The notes beneath the pieces were generated by a model that made no database searches, was not told the origin of the DNA, and worked only from the letters and a program-made list of their open reading frames with translations. From positions 610,613 through 674,612 of the forward strand of contig CAADRB010000033.1 in NCBI GenBank assembly GCA_900708905.1: DNA of 64,000 nt, in the 5' to 3' direction. The DNA is from Hymenolepis diminuta. Lineage: Eukaryota; Platyhelminthes; Cestoda; Cyclophyllidea; Hymenolepididae. Below are positions 39,763-50,577 of this stretch, piece after piece. The position numbers and the translations under genes are program-made. Each line of letters starts with the position of its first letter. The stretch's first letter is position 1.

Positions 39763-40055
39763 CTTTGAGCGAACGCTGCTTACCGAGCTCTGCCAAGTTA
39801 CCAAAATCATCTCCCTGAGCTCAGCTCTGTTTGGGTCATTTCAGTCGCTTTATAATATATGCGATCATTTAGATTTCTTAAATTTCGAAAGAAAAGAAAA
39901 TAATTGAAGTGTCAAAATCAACCATTATAATTAAACAAACGTTCAATAAGCCATGGATATTGTGGACATGGATCCACAGGTAATGTTAGTAACGAATTTT
40001 GAAATTTTAATTGCGGAACTTGAACTCCCCATCAAGTAAATATTAAGCCATCTCA
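39763..40055 (+). repeat. Dispersed repeat family A, first of a tandem pair
   Basis: It starts ctttgagcgaacgctgctta and ccgagctctgccaagtt. It continues with gttcaataagccatggatat, tgtggacatggatcc, and gaactccccatcaagtaaat, then attaagcca. The next copy starts within 15 bp, head to tail. Confidence 0.65.
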
Positions 40056-40064
40056 CCCATTCAC

Positions 40065-40395
40065 CTTGAGTAAACACGGCAAATGGAGGTCTGCTGGCTT
40101 AAAATATTTAGCTATCTCATCACTGAAATGTTAAAACCGTAACTGCTGAATACTATGCTGGATAATTATGCCTTCTCAACCAATAGGAGAAGAAATGACT
40201 CAAAGCCGCAGGATCGACCCTTTTTGATTAAATATCATAGTTAAGCATTTGCTGAAATCAGGAGGACAAGTCATGAAATATGAATTTTGTAACATGAACT
40301 AACCATCTGGTAAATACTGTGCAAATCGAATCCAAAGTTAAATAGAATGAACTTTTTATTAATCAATCTCAGTTGCTTTCCACAATTTGAAATTG
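40065..40395 (+). repeat. Dispersed repeat family A, second of a tandem pair
   Basis: It starts ccttgagtaaacacggcaaa and continues with ccaataggagaagaaatg, aactaaccatctggtaaata, ctgtgcaaatcgaatccaaa and a complete tail cagttgctttccacaattt-gaaattgt. Confidence 0.7.
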
Positions 40396-41834
40396 TAAAT
40401 AGAATAAATAAAAATAAAAAAATAACTAAAAAAAGAAACAAAAGTTTAAAATCCGAAAATTCTTTGGGCGCCCTTTATTTCTTTTACTATCTGTTAAACT
40501 ACATTGGACTGGTCTACAGTTCTCTGCATTTATATGGTTTTCGACAGTTAATACTTTCGATTTTTTTATTAAATATATAAACAAGATAGTTTTGGACCCA
40601 GTGTTCATACTTTTATAATTTGTTAACAAGATGTACAATAGGTACATGGAATACACCAGTGCCAAGCTATTTATGGAAAGATTTTTGTAAATAATCTCTA
40701 TAACGGTAAATTCGAAAAATCAATTTTCCTTATAACATAGAGATACAAAGAGCGTATTATCCAGAATTACTTCTAAAATTGACCCTTTTATTATCTACGG
40801 CGAGGCAAACATGTTTTATTATGGGAAAGTACCGAAGATGTTTTTTGCAAAATTTGATTTTTGAATTCGTATTATTTACTTTTTAACTCTGCGGTAAAGT
40901 CCACATACATCGTATTATTTGAAATAATTCATTCCACTTAAATCCATTAATAAAAATACAAAATAATCTCCAAGCCAGGCGGTAAACTCGTGAGTTTCGA
41001 TCTAAGGCAGACTTATTTTTTGTAGATCAACACATTTTTGGAAACCATTTCAATAAAATACAACGCAAAAACATACCGATCGAAAACATTTCGTCAATTT
41101 TAAACGTTGATAAACGTTTGTTACTGCGTACAATCAAAATTTTCCTGAAAGAATTCTTAAACTGAATGGATCATAACTATCGAATTTTCAAAATAATTCG
41201 TCAATCTAAAATCGAATTACATTTTTTGGAAAACTAATCAGCTGCTCACCTTTTTAATAAATACAATAATTTTATTTCAAATTTCACTGAGAAAATGTCA
41301 ATTAAAACAGTTGAAAATTTTCCGTATTGTAGGAAAAGTGCTTAAACATTGTCGACAGTAAATTTATTCTGAAATTGGGTGCAAGTGACCAAGGGAAATA
41401 AAATTAGGGAATCAATTATCCTAACTCCTGACTTCATATTCTACTTCAAAAATTTGATTCCAGTATTTTAATCTCTGACACGTGTATTTGCATTTATGTA
41501 TTCAATTTAATATGAAATGAGTAATACTTAAAGGTCATTGAATATTTGCTTAAATTTTGAGATATTCTAGAACAATTCTGATATATCTGTTGATTTTAGT
41601 GGTCAAAGAACTTGTATAAAGTTCTGGATTGTTAGCTGTACAATTTTCAGATGCTATGAAGATAGTTAGGAGCAGAAAATTTTGCTGTCTTGCGTGCCAT
41701 TTTAAATATTAGTTAAATTCACAAATTTCTTATTTGTAAATGACATAATAATAATTATTATCCAAATTTCCCAAATTTTTATTGCTGGAGGTAAGTGATA
41801 TCGAACAAAAATAAGCCAAGGCAAAGTTTAAGGG
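40396..41834. other. Intergenic AT-rich DNA
   Basis: Overlapping open frames on both strands near 40350-40660 are low-complexity lysine- or leucine-rich translations of A/T tracts and not genes. Confidence 0.35.
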
Positions 41835-42030
41835 AAAGGGTTCAGGAATAATCGGAGAGCAACGTCAACATACCAAAAAGATCTGACTTCATTTAATCCT
41901 TGAATATGTATCGTACAATATTTACTAAATGGTTTTTAAACATTCCAAAATACAATTTTAACGATCAGTCCCCTGGATTGCACATAAATGCTTGTCTGAG
42001 ATGTTCAGTATTTATTGACCGGTACTATTT
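41835..42030 (-). repeat. Dispersed repeat family A, reverse copy
   Basis: In reverse order: agagcaacgtcaacatacc, cgtacaatatttactaaatg, aacattccaaaatacaattt, cagtcccctggattgcacat, aaatgcttgtctgagatgtt and cagtatttattgaccggtac. Confidence 0.72.
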
Positions 42031-42259
42031 AATAAAGATGACAGAGATCAGACAGATGAAATTTTATTTTAATTTAATTGGGAAAAAATAATAACGAAAA
42101 CATTATGCATTTCAAAAATGTATTATTATTACAGAAATGCTAAATAGATTTTTTTATGGAGAACATTCACACATGCACAATTTAAGAGTTTGCATAATGA
42201 GACCGAGTAATCGTCGAAAAGTCCGATTTGTATTACTTCAACTGATGTTCGGATTCAGT

Positions 42260-42430
42260 TCACATTCACATTCATCTTATGGTGTGCATGACCAAACGCC
42301 CTGATTAATTCTGGTCAACAAGAGTGGTGGTGGAGTGTGAGTTTCTCGTAAAAAAGGGCTCCATGATATTCCCTATCTACCTAAGTCAGGTGTCGTTAAC
42401 CTTTCTTCTAAAAGGGGAAAAAGTTTTATT
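42260..42430 (+). repeat. Dispersed repeat family B, best copy
   Basis: It contains gccctgattaattctggtca, acaagagtggtggtggagtg, tgagtttctcgtaaaaaagg and gctccatgatattcccta, then a tcaggtgtcgttaacc block. The same order recurs at 29105-29310 and reversed at 31740-31910. Confidence 0.6.
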
Positions 42431-44929
42431 CACACTTGCATTATAGTGCTTCTAATCGACCCGTCGAGATCGCAATCGTGTGATCTTATCTTCTTCGGCT
42501 TTGTTGTCATTATATTAACTTACCAGCGACTCTCAACATAGATGTTTACCTTAATTTGCCATCCCTAAGTAGTTAAACGTTTCATATTATTTCCCATTTC
42601 ACAATTAAAACTAGTTTACTAGTATGCAGATATCTTCGCGAAAGTCTGATTCTCGATAGCACCGATTACACACATTACTAAGACGAATAGATGAAATAAT
42701 GCATTTATTTAAATTTCAACTACCCCAGATTTGCCTCCCATGTTCTCTGGAAAATTCATATCTGTGATGCGCATAGATTATCAATCAACTAAAGTAATTG
42801 GTAAGTCTTTTATTTCAGGGAATATGTGATGCACAAATTATATTCAATTTAAAATCAAACGGATGTGTTTTATTTTATCCTGCGTTTTAAATTTCTAATT
42901 GTCTTTCCACTTAATTTGCTCAGTAGTGTTTGCCTCATTGATTCTCGTTTAATCGTTTACTTATTTCTCTGCATAATTTAAACATGTTAGAGGAAGGAAA
43001 ACAAAAGTTAGAAAATAAACTCATACTCATAAATATTGAAAGAATTAAACAAAATTTATTCGAAAACTCTTCTGCTTGAATGTATAAAATATAAATAGAT
43101 TAATTTATAGAATTTTCAATTGCTTTACGACAATATGTGGCATTTCTTTCCATATTAAACCTTGTTTTCTTAATTAACTCTGTTTGTTTAATTAATGAAT
43201 ATTTTAAATTTGCATGAAACCTACCATGCCGCATTTGAGCCCATGCACAAGGGGCAAAGTGGAACCAAAGAGAACATATTTTAATTATATTATATCAAGT
43301 AATGTATTGGGAAATACGTACAAGTCCTAGTGAATCACATAATGAACGTGTCTGGTAGAGTTCTCATTGTTTCATATTGTTTTAATTAAACAAACAAGAC
43401 ACATTGAGGATGACAGAGGTCAATCGTACTTAAGTTATTAGTTTGTTTTTTTACACCGAACCGCATCTTCTTATCGATTAGAGGCAGACATTACTCTATT
43501 ACTTTAGACATTTTGCCCTAATCTCTAAAAATAAAATCAACATTCTGAACGGTGGTAATTAAATTTAAGGTCATGACCTACTACCAGAAATCTAATTAAT
43601 GTGAAGAAATAGCATCTCGATGCTGAGCTTAATTTTACAGAATTCTGTTATCAATAAATGTGAATTAACATGAAAAATAGTTTAATGGTTTTAATAATTT
43701 TATTAAAACTTCCCATTTCGATGTCAATTCTTTCAATTTTATTGGATGGGGAAATTTTAATAAGAGAAATTTTGTGGATTTAAGTCAGTTCTACAATGCA
43801 TGCATTTTTAAAAAACGATTAGGGATTAAGTTTATTTATTAAGGTTATTGAGATGTTCAAAATGCTACTTTTATAGTAATTTTAAAAACAGATAATTACA
43901 GTTCCAATTTTCGATCGTCATTGATCTATTTTGAAAACCGTTCTATCAGTGATACAGCGTCGACTGCTCTCAATCAACAATGAAACAATAGTGAACAGCA
44001 TTACACTTTTAGGTTTTAAAATTATTAACATGCTTTATTTCTGTCATTATATATGTTAAGAAGTTTTAATGGATTACAAAATTTGGTATTTTAGAGACAA
44101 ATGGATTTGGATTTTTAGCTATTTCCTCACAATGTTAAGATCAACTGAATCAAGATCCGCTGGTTGTTTAATCTTCTTTCTCAACTAATGGAATAAAAAA
44201 TCAATTTATGTGGAAAGACCGTCCATTCTGATTACTCAGCCCATCTATAAACATTAGATATCTTGGATCCAAATTTGCTCGGTAAACCGGCGACGAATCA
44301 TTGGATTTACAATTTTGAGCGTGATATATCCGTTTAGCAAGTAATGTACAAATATAATGATATCTCAGCCTTGCTGTGAATGTCTTTCCGATCCGACGGA
44401 CTTACTTTCAGCGACTTTGGTTGCTTTATAAAAAATGTCTGTAATTTGGTCTTGCTGTGATTTATAAACTTTTACTTTTATAAATTTAATTTTAATTTTA
44501 AATAAATTATTTAATTATTAATATTAAGAAGTTATTTACTAAGACTTGCAAGTAAATAGCATGGAAATATGAAACAAAATAAGGTAAAATTATGAAGCTA
44601 CACGTATATTCTTGGGAAATTTTGTGTACTTGATAGAGAACCAAACTTCCGCATCATTTTAGTTAATTGAAAAATCAGATGTGTTAGTGCGTTTTTTTCT
44701 CAGGGTTAAAAGCGAAATGAAAGTACAAATCTTTAAGATGCCTTCTTGACCTCATTCCTTTGAAATATTAAAAATAATAAATACGTTTTAATGTCAATAG
44801 GCTCCGCTAAGTAAGAAATTTCAGCTAGTTTCACGGCTGTAAATATAAGCTGCATATCATCAAAACGGTCTATTGGAAGTGAAGATGGGAGTAATGAAGC
44901 TCCCCATTTTTTAAATCAGTCAATTTCAG
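42431..44929. other. Intergenic AT-rich DNA
   Basis: No gene or clear element recognised. Confidence 0.35.
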
Positions 44930-45140
44930 ATGTTAGCTTTCTTATGGCACCAGACAACTTATAGCTGGATCGTGTAATATGTGATCATGGAGGTATGAAA
45001 GAGATCAAATCTCCGTTGGTGAAAAGCAGTACCATTACCTCTTACTGTCTTGAAATCTATACTCCAATGGAGACGAACTTCTCGCGTATTTTGAGAATGG
45101 CACAAATTTCAACTCAAACTTGAGAGATATCCTTGTTTTC
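44930..45140 (+). pseudogene. Decayed coding repeat family D, forward copy
   Basis: Translation gives MAPDNL, a stop, LDRVICDHGGMKEIKS, and later TPMETNFSRILRMAQI. A reverse copy at 46330-46560 has LAPDNLEVNRVICNHQDN and TPREIDYSSIMKMLRT in the same order. Conservation at the protein level with stops indicates a dead, once-coding repeat, perhaps transposon-derived. I do not recognise the parent protein. Confidence 0.5.
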
Positions 45141-46329
45141 TAAGGTAGACACCTTCAAATTTTGGTAACTGCGATATTTAAGGCAAGACATCTTTGTTTC
45201 CAATGATGAAAAATGAACACTAATTTACCTTTTGTCGATCAGATGGACTTAATAAATGCATCAGTCGTTACCTAGAGAAGTTTTTCATAGTCAAATGCCT
45301 TGATGGTCTCGGGTAAGAAATCTAATTATGAAAATTTATATATTTTTCATTGATAAAATTAGTGTTTTAGGTGTAGCGTTTTGGGATTTTTGCAGAATAG
45401 CACCTTTTAGGCATACTAGGTTTCTTGGGAATTTGAATAATCTAAATCACTTTAGATAATAATTAGAAGTAATTAAATTTTAATAACAAAACAACAACTA
45501 AGGTTAGTTTATTAAATTAAAATATGACAAATTCGATAATTTTTAAAAGATATTAATTTTATGCGAGCATTGATTTAAAACTTTACCTCCTCGACAAGCA
45601 ATATGTAACTGAATGCAAATTTTCAAAAATAAACGTTTGGTTTTCGAAATGTGTAAGTAAGTATTTAATATTGAAAACTTTCATTATTTGATTCCTTTTT
45701 CTATTTTCTTTTATTTATGGAAAAAAAAACAATTCCGCAAGGTAAATTAACCAAAAATTACTTTCAGTGTACGTAGAACTTAATAGAGTTAATACAAATG
45801 AGATTTTTTTCAAAAAATCGGTTATTCATTCATTAAATATAAAAAGTACTTTTGAACAATCAGGAAATTAAAGTTTTCAAAGATTCATTTTGAATTCGAA
45901 TTATCTTGTTTTATTTGCGTTCGCCTTGTCGTGTGAATAATATTTGAGCGATATTCTTAAATAAATAAGTAAATGTATCTATACGTATATATTTACATTT
46001 TATTTTGGAGTAAATATGTTTAGTATACAGGTGTGTCATTAAATGCACAATTAAAATTAATAGGTTGTTATTTTTTCGCAAGTTTAAACGTGAAATATTC
46101 CAAAATATTGTATTAAACGAGAAATCGAATTCTGGGAATGTCAATCAGTTTTTGCGAAATCACGTCTTTAGAAGTTTTGACAACTAAATATATTACACAA
46201 TTATTTAATCATTTTGATCAAAATATGATCAATTTTGCTTTTATTTCAAGTACGATTTGGAAATAGGGCCTCGTAGCTCTAGATATCATAGCTACCAAAT
46301 AAAGTGGAATGTAGGATACGAAGTCTTTC
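45141..46329. other. Spacer between the inverted family D copies
   Basis: AT-rich sequence with nothing recognised; it is the loop of an inverted pair. Confidence 0.35.
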
Positions 46330-46560
46330 TTGGAAAGTAATGGAACCTCCGGAGTTGAAGTTGCAGCTTGCGTTTCTATGTCCTTAGCATCTTCATGATA
46401 CTTGAGTAGTCTATTTCTCTTGGAGTTCAGTTTTTAAGTCAAATGGGGACAACTGACCAAATTTTCATGAACAGAGATCCAAATTCTCTGTTATCTTGAT
46501 GATTACATATTACACGATTCACCTCTAAGTTGTCTGGTGCTAAGAGAAGAATACTATCCA
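46330..46560 (-). pseudogene. Decayed coding repeat family D, reverse copy
   Basis: On the minus strand the text ttagcaccagacaacttaga and ggtgaatcgtgtaatatgt, then aatcatcaa matches the forward copy at about 80% by eye over the best 60 bases. The frame reads LAPDNLEVNRVICNHQDN, EFGSLFMKIWSVVPI, then stops. Product unknown. Confidence 0.5.
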
Positions 46561-47919
46561 AAATAGCGTGTGTTTAAACAAATTATGTTGTCTCTCTTTC
46601 GTCTTTATTTCAGTAGAGCATTTAGGCGGTATTAACTAATAGTTACGTGTTCGGACTCAGCGAAAACTTTTCAACTTAGCGGAGCTCTATGAGCTGTATT
46701 CACTCAAGTGAAAGAATTTGAAATAATTTTCTCTTAGTCTGAAGAACATTTGCTGCTCCTCTTTCAAACGGCATTGTAGAAAACTCGCACTTGAATCCGC
46801 TGTCAGCACTGAAACATCAATTCAACCACCCTTGTAGTTTTAAAGACCTGGAACAACCAAAAATGGGGCACCAGAAATCCTTGTTGATCTAACTAAAAAT
46901 TTTATAAAGATAATATAACAGAAAATGATGCATTAATTTTTTACTAAAATAAACGTGATGATCTATTTGTCTATGAAATAAGTGAATCAGGAAGAATCAT
47001 TTATATGAAATAATTATGAAAAAATCTTATATAAACACTAATCTGACAAGAAATTAGCAGTAAATATATTTTTTTTAATGGAAAAGACTACTGGTAAATG
47101 CTATCAATGGTCAATAATAAAATTATGTTTAGAACAGGAAGTGTTGCCCACAATATTTGAAGTGGTCTCTCAGACCACCAGACTTATTTTGTACTTTCTC
47201 TCCAATTTAGGGCACAAAGTATTCTAGAATACGCCCCATCAGCAAATGATCTGTCTGCTAAAAGTGATTCAAAGAGAGCCTGCAAAATGCACAACGCCTA
47301 ATTTGAATCAACGGAATATATAAATCAGAGTTGAATTGAATTTCAACTTTTGGTACATTGGGGTGGGTAATTAATTCTGGGAGGGTGGTTTAGCCATTCC
47401 AGACTTCCGTTTGACATTTTAATAGGGCGGGCTTTCCAGTCATTAAAAGAAGTGGTAATAGTTAGCAATTAATTAATAATGGACATTCAAAGCCCTACCT
47501 ATTTAAAATTATTGTATACAAATTATTTTTCTCCATCTAGCCTCATACCCGTGACATGGCTTTTGAGTCAACACTTAAAAATAGAAGATATAATATAAGC
47601 CACATAAAAATGGAGATAAAACTATCTCTACTGGCTGCATGTGACTTTAAAAATTAATTATATACTTTAAAATTTTATTTTTAAGTAAATTATTGACGAG
47701 GCATGAATTACAAGTCAACCAGAGAACTATCTTTAGGATAAATCTGAAAATCAGTTATAGACTTTAATCTAAAAATCTAAAGATGCTTTGTTAGTCAAAT
47801 AAATTGTTAATATTTTAATTCTTTATTCAAAAAGTGCATATTTGGGTTTTTACAATAACAGAAAAAATTTACCATTTTATCCGTGAGAAGCAAGGGAAAT
47901 GAGTTAACAGAAAGACCGA
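46561..47919. other. Intergenic AT-rich DNA
   Basis: Nothing recognised. Confidence 0.35.
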
Positions 47920-48070
47920 TGAGTGACATCGGAGAGAGTTAGCAGATTGCATCATTATAATAATTGATCCTGCTACTTTAATTCGCATTTTCTTCCAATT
48001 TTCGAGATTGCAGAATGATCTTAAACGATATTTAGCAATTTACAATTTTGACCTGGAGGAGATGAGATAA
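47920..48070 (-). repeat. Dispersed repeat family A, diverged reverse copy
   Basis: It resembles the family only in blocks (cttccaattttcgagattgc, agaatgatcttaaacgatat, acctggaggagatgagat). It is the weakest copy listed. Confidence 0.3.
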
Positions 48071-48577
48071 CTAACAATTTTCAAGCAGCAGAGTTCTGTA
48101 AGCGCTGTCCACTGATGCTGGATTTAAACTACATGACTGAACTGAACGTGATTTAATTTTGTTTAATTCTTATGAATTTTTATTTGCAATCGCTGCTGTT
48201 TCTATTATAAAAACCTTTTTGTAGGGAATCGTTTTTGCGTAAAAGATAGTACTTTAAGCACATCCGAAATATTGTGTAGAAATGGTAATAAAAATGAGCC
48301 AAACAAATCACTCGTGTATTTTATACTTTATTAAAACTCTTGATTCTACAAATTTTAATATTAGCCAATAATTTGAAATTTATTTAGCCAAAAGTAACTG
48401 GTAAATACGGAAGTCAACTCAGCTAGAAGTCGTTGAATGTCAGTCTTTCTGTCGTTAAACTATTCAAAAACTTCTACTTAGGTATTGTAATTACTATAAT
48501 TCTGAGCAATTTGGGGAAATGAGAATCGTAGCTTGTGGTAAGCAAATGAAGTTGATAAGATTCAATAAGAAATAATG

Positions 48578-48820
48578 GAAGGGTAATGAAAAGAAAGCGT
48601 CAAAAGAGTTACTTTATTCAATTCTTCAATTCGGGCAGTTGAATATTCGGCTAAAGGACAGTTCACCACTTCTTGTTCCGAAATTCCAATTTCACGATTC
48701 TTCTTCGGGATTACTGAGCACATTTTTGTCCACAATTCCTAGTGCTTAGTGAAGGATTGATAATTTGGAGTGGTTAGTCTTACCACTTCAGTTTATTTCC
48801 TCATTTAAGGATCAAGAATG
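48578..48820 (-). repeat. Dispersed repeat family A, reverse copy
   Basis: In reverse order: gaaaagaaagcgtcaaaaga, caattcttcaattcgggcag, ttccgaaattccaatttcac, gattcttcttcgggattact, gtccacaattcctagtgctt and a ccacttcagtttatttcctc end. Confidence 0.6.
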
Positions 48821-49549
48821 GTCTTTCAAATGGCTGAAAAGATAAAATATTTTTCTCTATCATAGTTAATACTGATGTCATTATAAAAAAGGCACCATTA
48901 TTTTGAGAACCTTTAGTCACTCGATAACCGGGACATGCTGTGTTAATGTTTTATAAGGAGTAAAATCACAATATATTTCTGTGATATTCAACCCGTGCAC
49001 GCACCCCGTATTTTAATGCCCTCGATATCTGCTTAAGTGGAATTGCTTAACATTTCCCAAATCATGTCTTTTTACTGCGCATGAATCAGTAAACAAAACG
49101 AAATCGTCCAGGTTTCTAAAATATGGGTGATAAATACTGGTGACAATATTATTACTTACACATCACAATGCTCATAATTGACAATAAAGTTCCTCTTACT
49201 TCTGGTATAGAAAAAAATGACACTGTTGTTGCCTTTCTGTGCTTTAGAAAAATAATAAAAAATATCAGGTTGTAACAGAAGTTCTATCGAATTTTCGAAC
49301 TATGTGTTTAGGGCACGATTACTTCACATTAACTTGTTAATGTTGTATGCTCATCTATGGGAATTAGTAATTTATTACTTCTTCTTTCAGATTTTGTGAT
49401 AATTGCCGTTATTAATAACTATTTCTAGCCCCAATATGCACTCCAAATAACGAGCGTACCAGGCAATATCAGGCATATTTTACTGTTTCAATTTCATCAA
49501 GGAAATACGGCAAACTCAGCAGCAAAAACACTCAAAGACACTTATGAAA

Positions 49550-50505
49550 GTAAAATGGAAATGTTGTGATTGAAATGACCTGCAGAAGGTGGTTTTCTGC
49601 AGGTGGTTTCCAAAAGGATGACTTCAGTCTGAAAGATGAACCGACAGCAGGATGCTCAAAAAATTGCTCAATTCTGAGCAATTGCAAGTTGTCATTGATG
49701 GAAATCCAACCTGTACGACTAGAGAACTGAGCAAAACCTTCACGTGAGCCGTCATATGACCACATATAGNNNNNNNNNNNNNNNNNNNNNNNNNNNNNNN
49801 NNNNNNNNNNNNNNNNNNNNNNNNNNNNNNNNNNNNNNNNNNNNNNNNNNNNNNNNNNNNNNNNNNNNNNNNNNNNNNNNNNNNNNNNNNNNNNNNNNNN
49901 NNNNNNNNNNNNNNNNNNNNNNNNNNNNNNNNNNNNNNNNNNNNNNNNNNNNNNNNNNNNNNNNNNNNNNNNNNNNNNNNNNNNNNNNNNNNNNNNNNNN
50001 NNNNNNNNNNNNNNNNNNNNNNNNNNNNNNNNNNNNNNNNNNNNNNNNNNNNNNNNNNNNNNNNNNNNNNNNNNNNNNNNNNNNNNNNNNNNNNNNNNNN
50101 TGAAGTTTACTGTCAGCAGCTAACCCAGTTAAAAGCAGTTAACGGCAGGAAAAATGGTTTTCTTTGATGAATGGAGAAGGAGTGATTCTGCACCACGACA
50201 ATGCCAGACCCCACACCTCAAGAGCAACCAAAAATCTCGTTGAAGAATTTGGCTGGGAAGTCATGCATCTCATGCACCACCCACAATATTCTCCCCATTT
50301 TCTCTTGCACCAACCGATTTTCATCTTTTCACGAGCTTACAGAATCATTGAATGGGACAATGGTTTGCTTCAAAAGAAGAGGTGGAAATGAAGCTAGTTT
50401 CTTTTTGAGTTCAAACTGGGTAAATTTTATGAAGAAGGAATGAGAAAGTTTATGGCAAGATGGGAAGATGTAATTAATAAAAATGGTGACTATGTTGAAC
50501 ACTAA
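49550..50505 (+). pseudogene. mariner transposase remnant, copy 1
   Basis: N-terminal pieces read RWFSAG, DDFSLKDEPTAG and LLNSEQLQVVIDGNPTCTTR in different frames. After the gap come LHHDNARPHTSRATKN with the second catalytic aspartate, VMHLMHHPQYSPH where the DD34D third-aspartate motif (YSPDLAPTD in the family) is broken by a shift, and near the end MRKFMARWEDVINKNGDYVE then TAA. Catalytic function is lost. Confidence 0.85.
49770..50100. other. 331-base assembly gap inside mariner copy 1
   Basis: A run of N removes the middle of the transposase, including the first catalytic aspartate region. Confidence 0.97.
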
Positions 50506-50577
50506 ATAAATGCATTTCTGACAAAATGTTCAACTTCATTCGAATAAAAAATGCACAGAACTTCTGTTACAAACTGA

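Larger units (their letters stand above)
49265..50577 (+). mobile_element. mariner element, copy 1 (internal N gap)
   Basis: The element is bounded by a TA target duplication (49263-49264 and 50578-50579). It has inverted ends tcaggttgtaacagaagttc and gaacttctgttacaaactga (one mismatch). Length is 1313 bp including 331 N (49770-50100), the usual size for mariner. It contains transposase remnants with RWFSAG, FSLKDEPTAG, TTRELSKTF and HHDNARPHTSRATKN. Frameshifts and stops make it inactive. Confidence 0.93.

Noticed and set aside
40347..40665. Overlapping 77-79 codon frames on both strands
   Set aside because: Low-complexity translation of A/T tracts, partly over the tail of a family A repeat.
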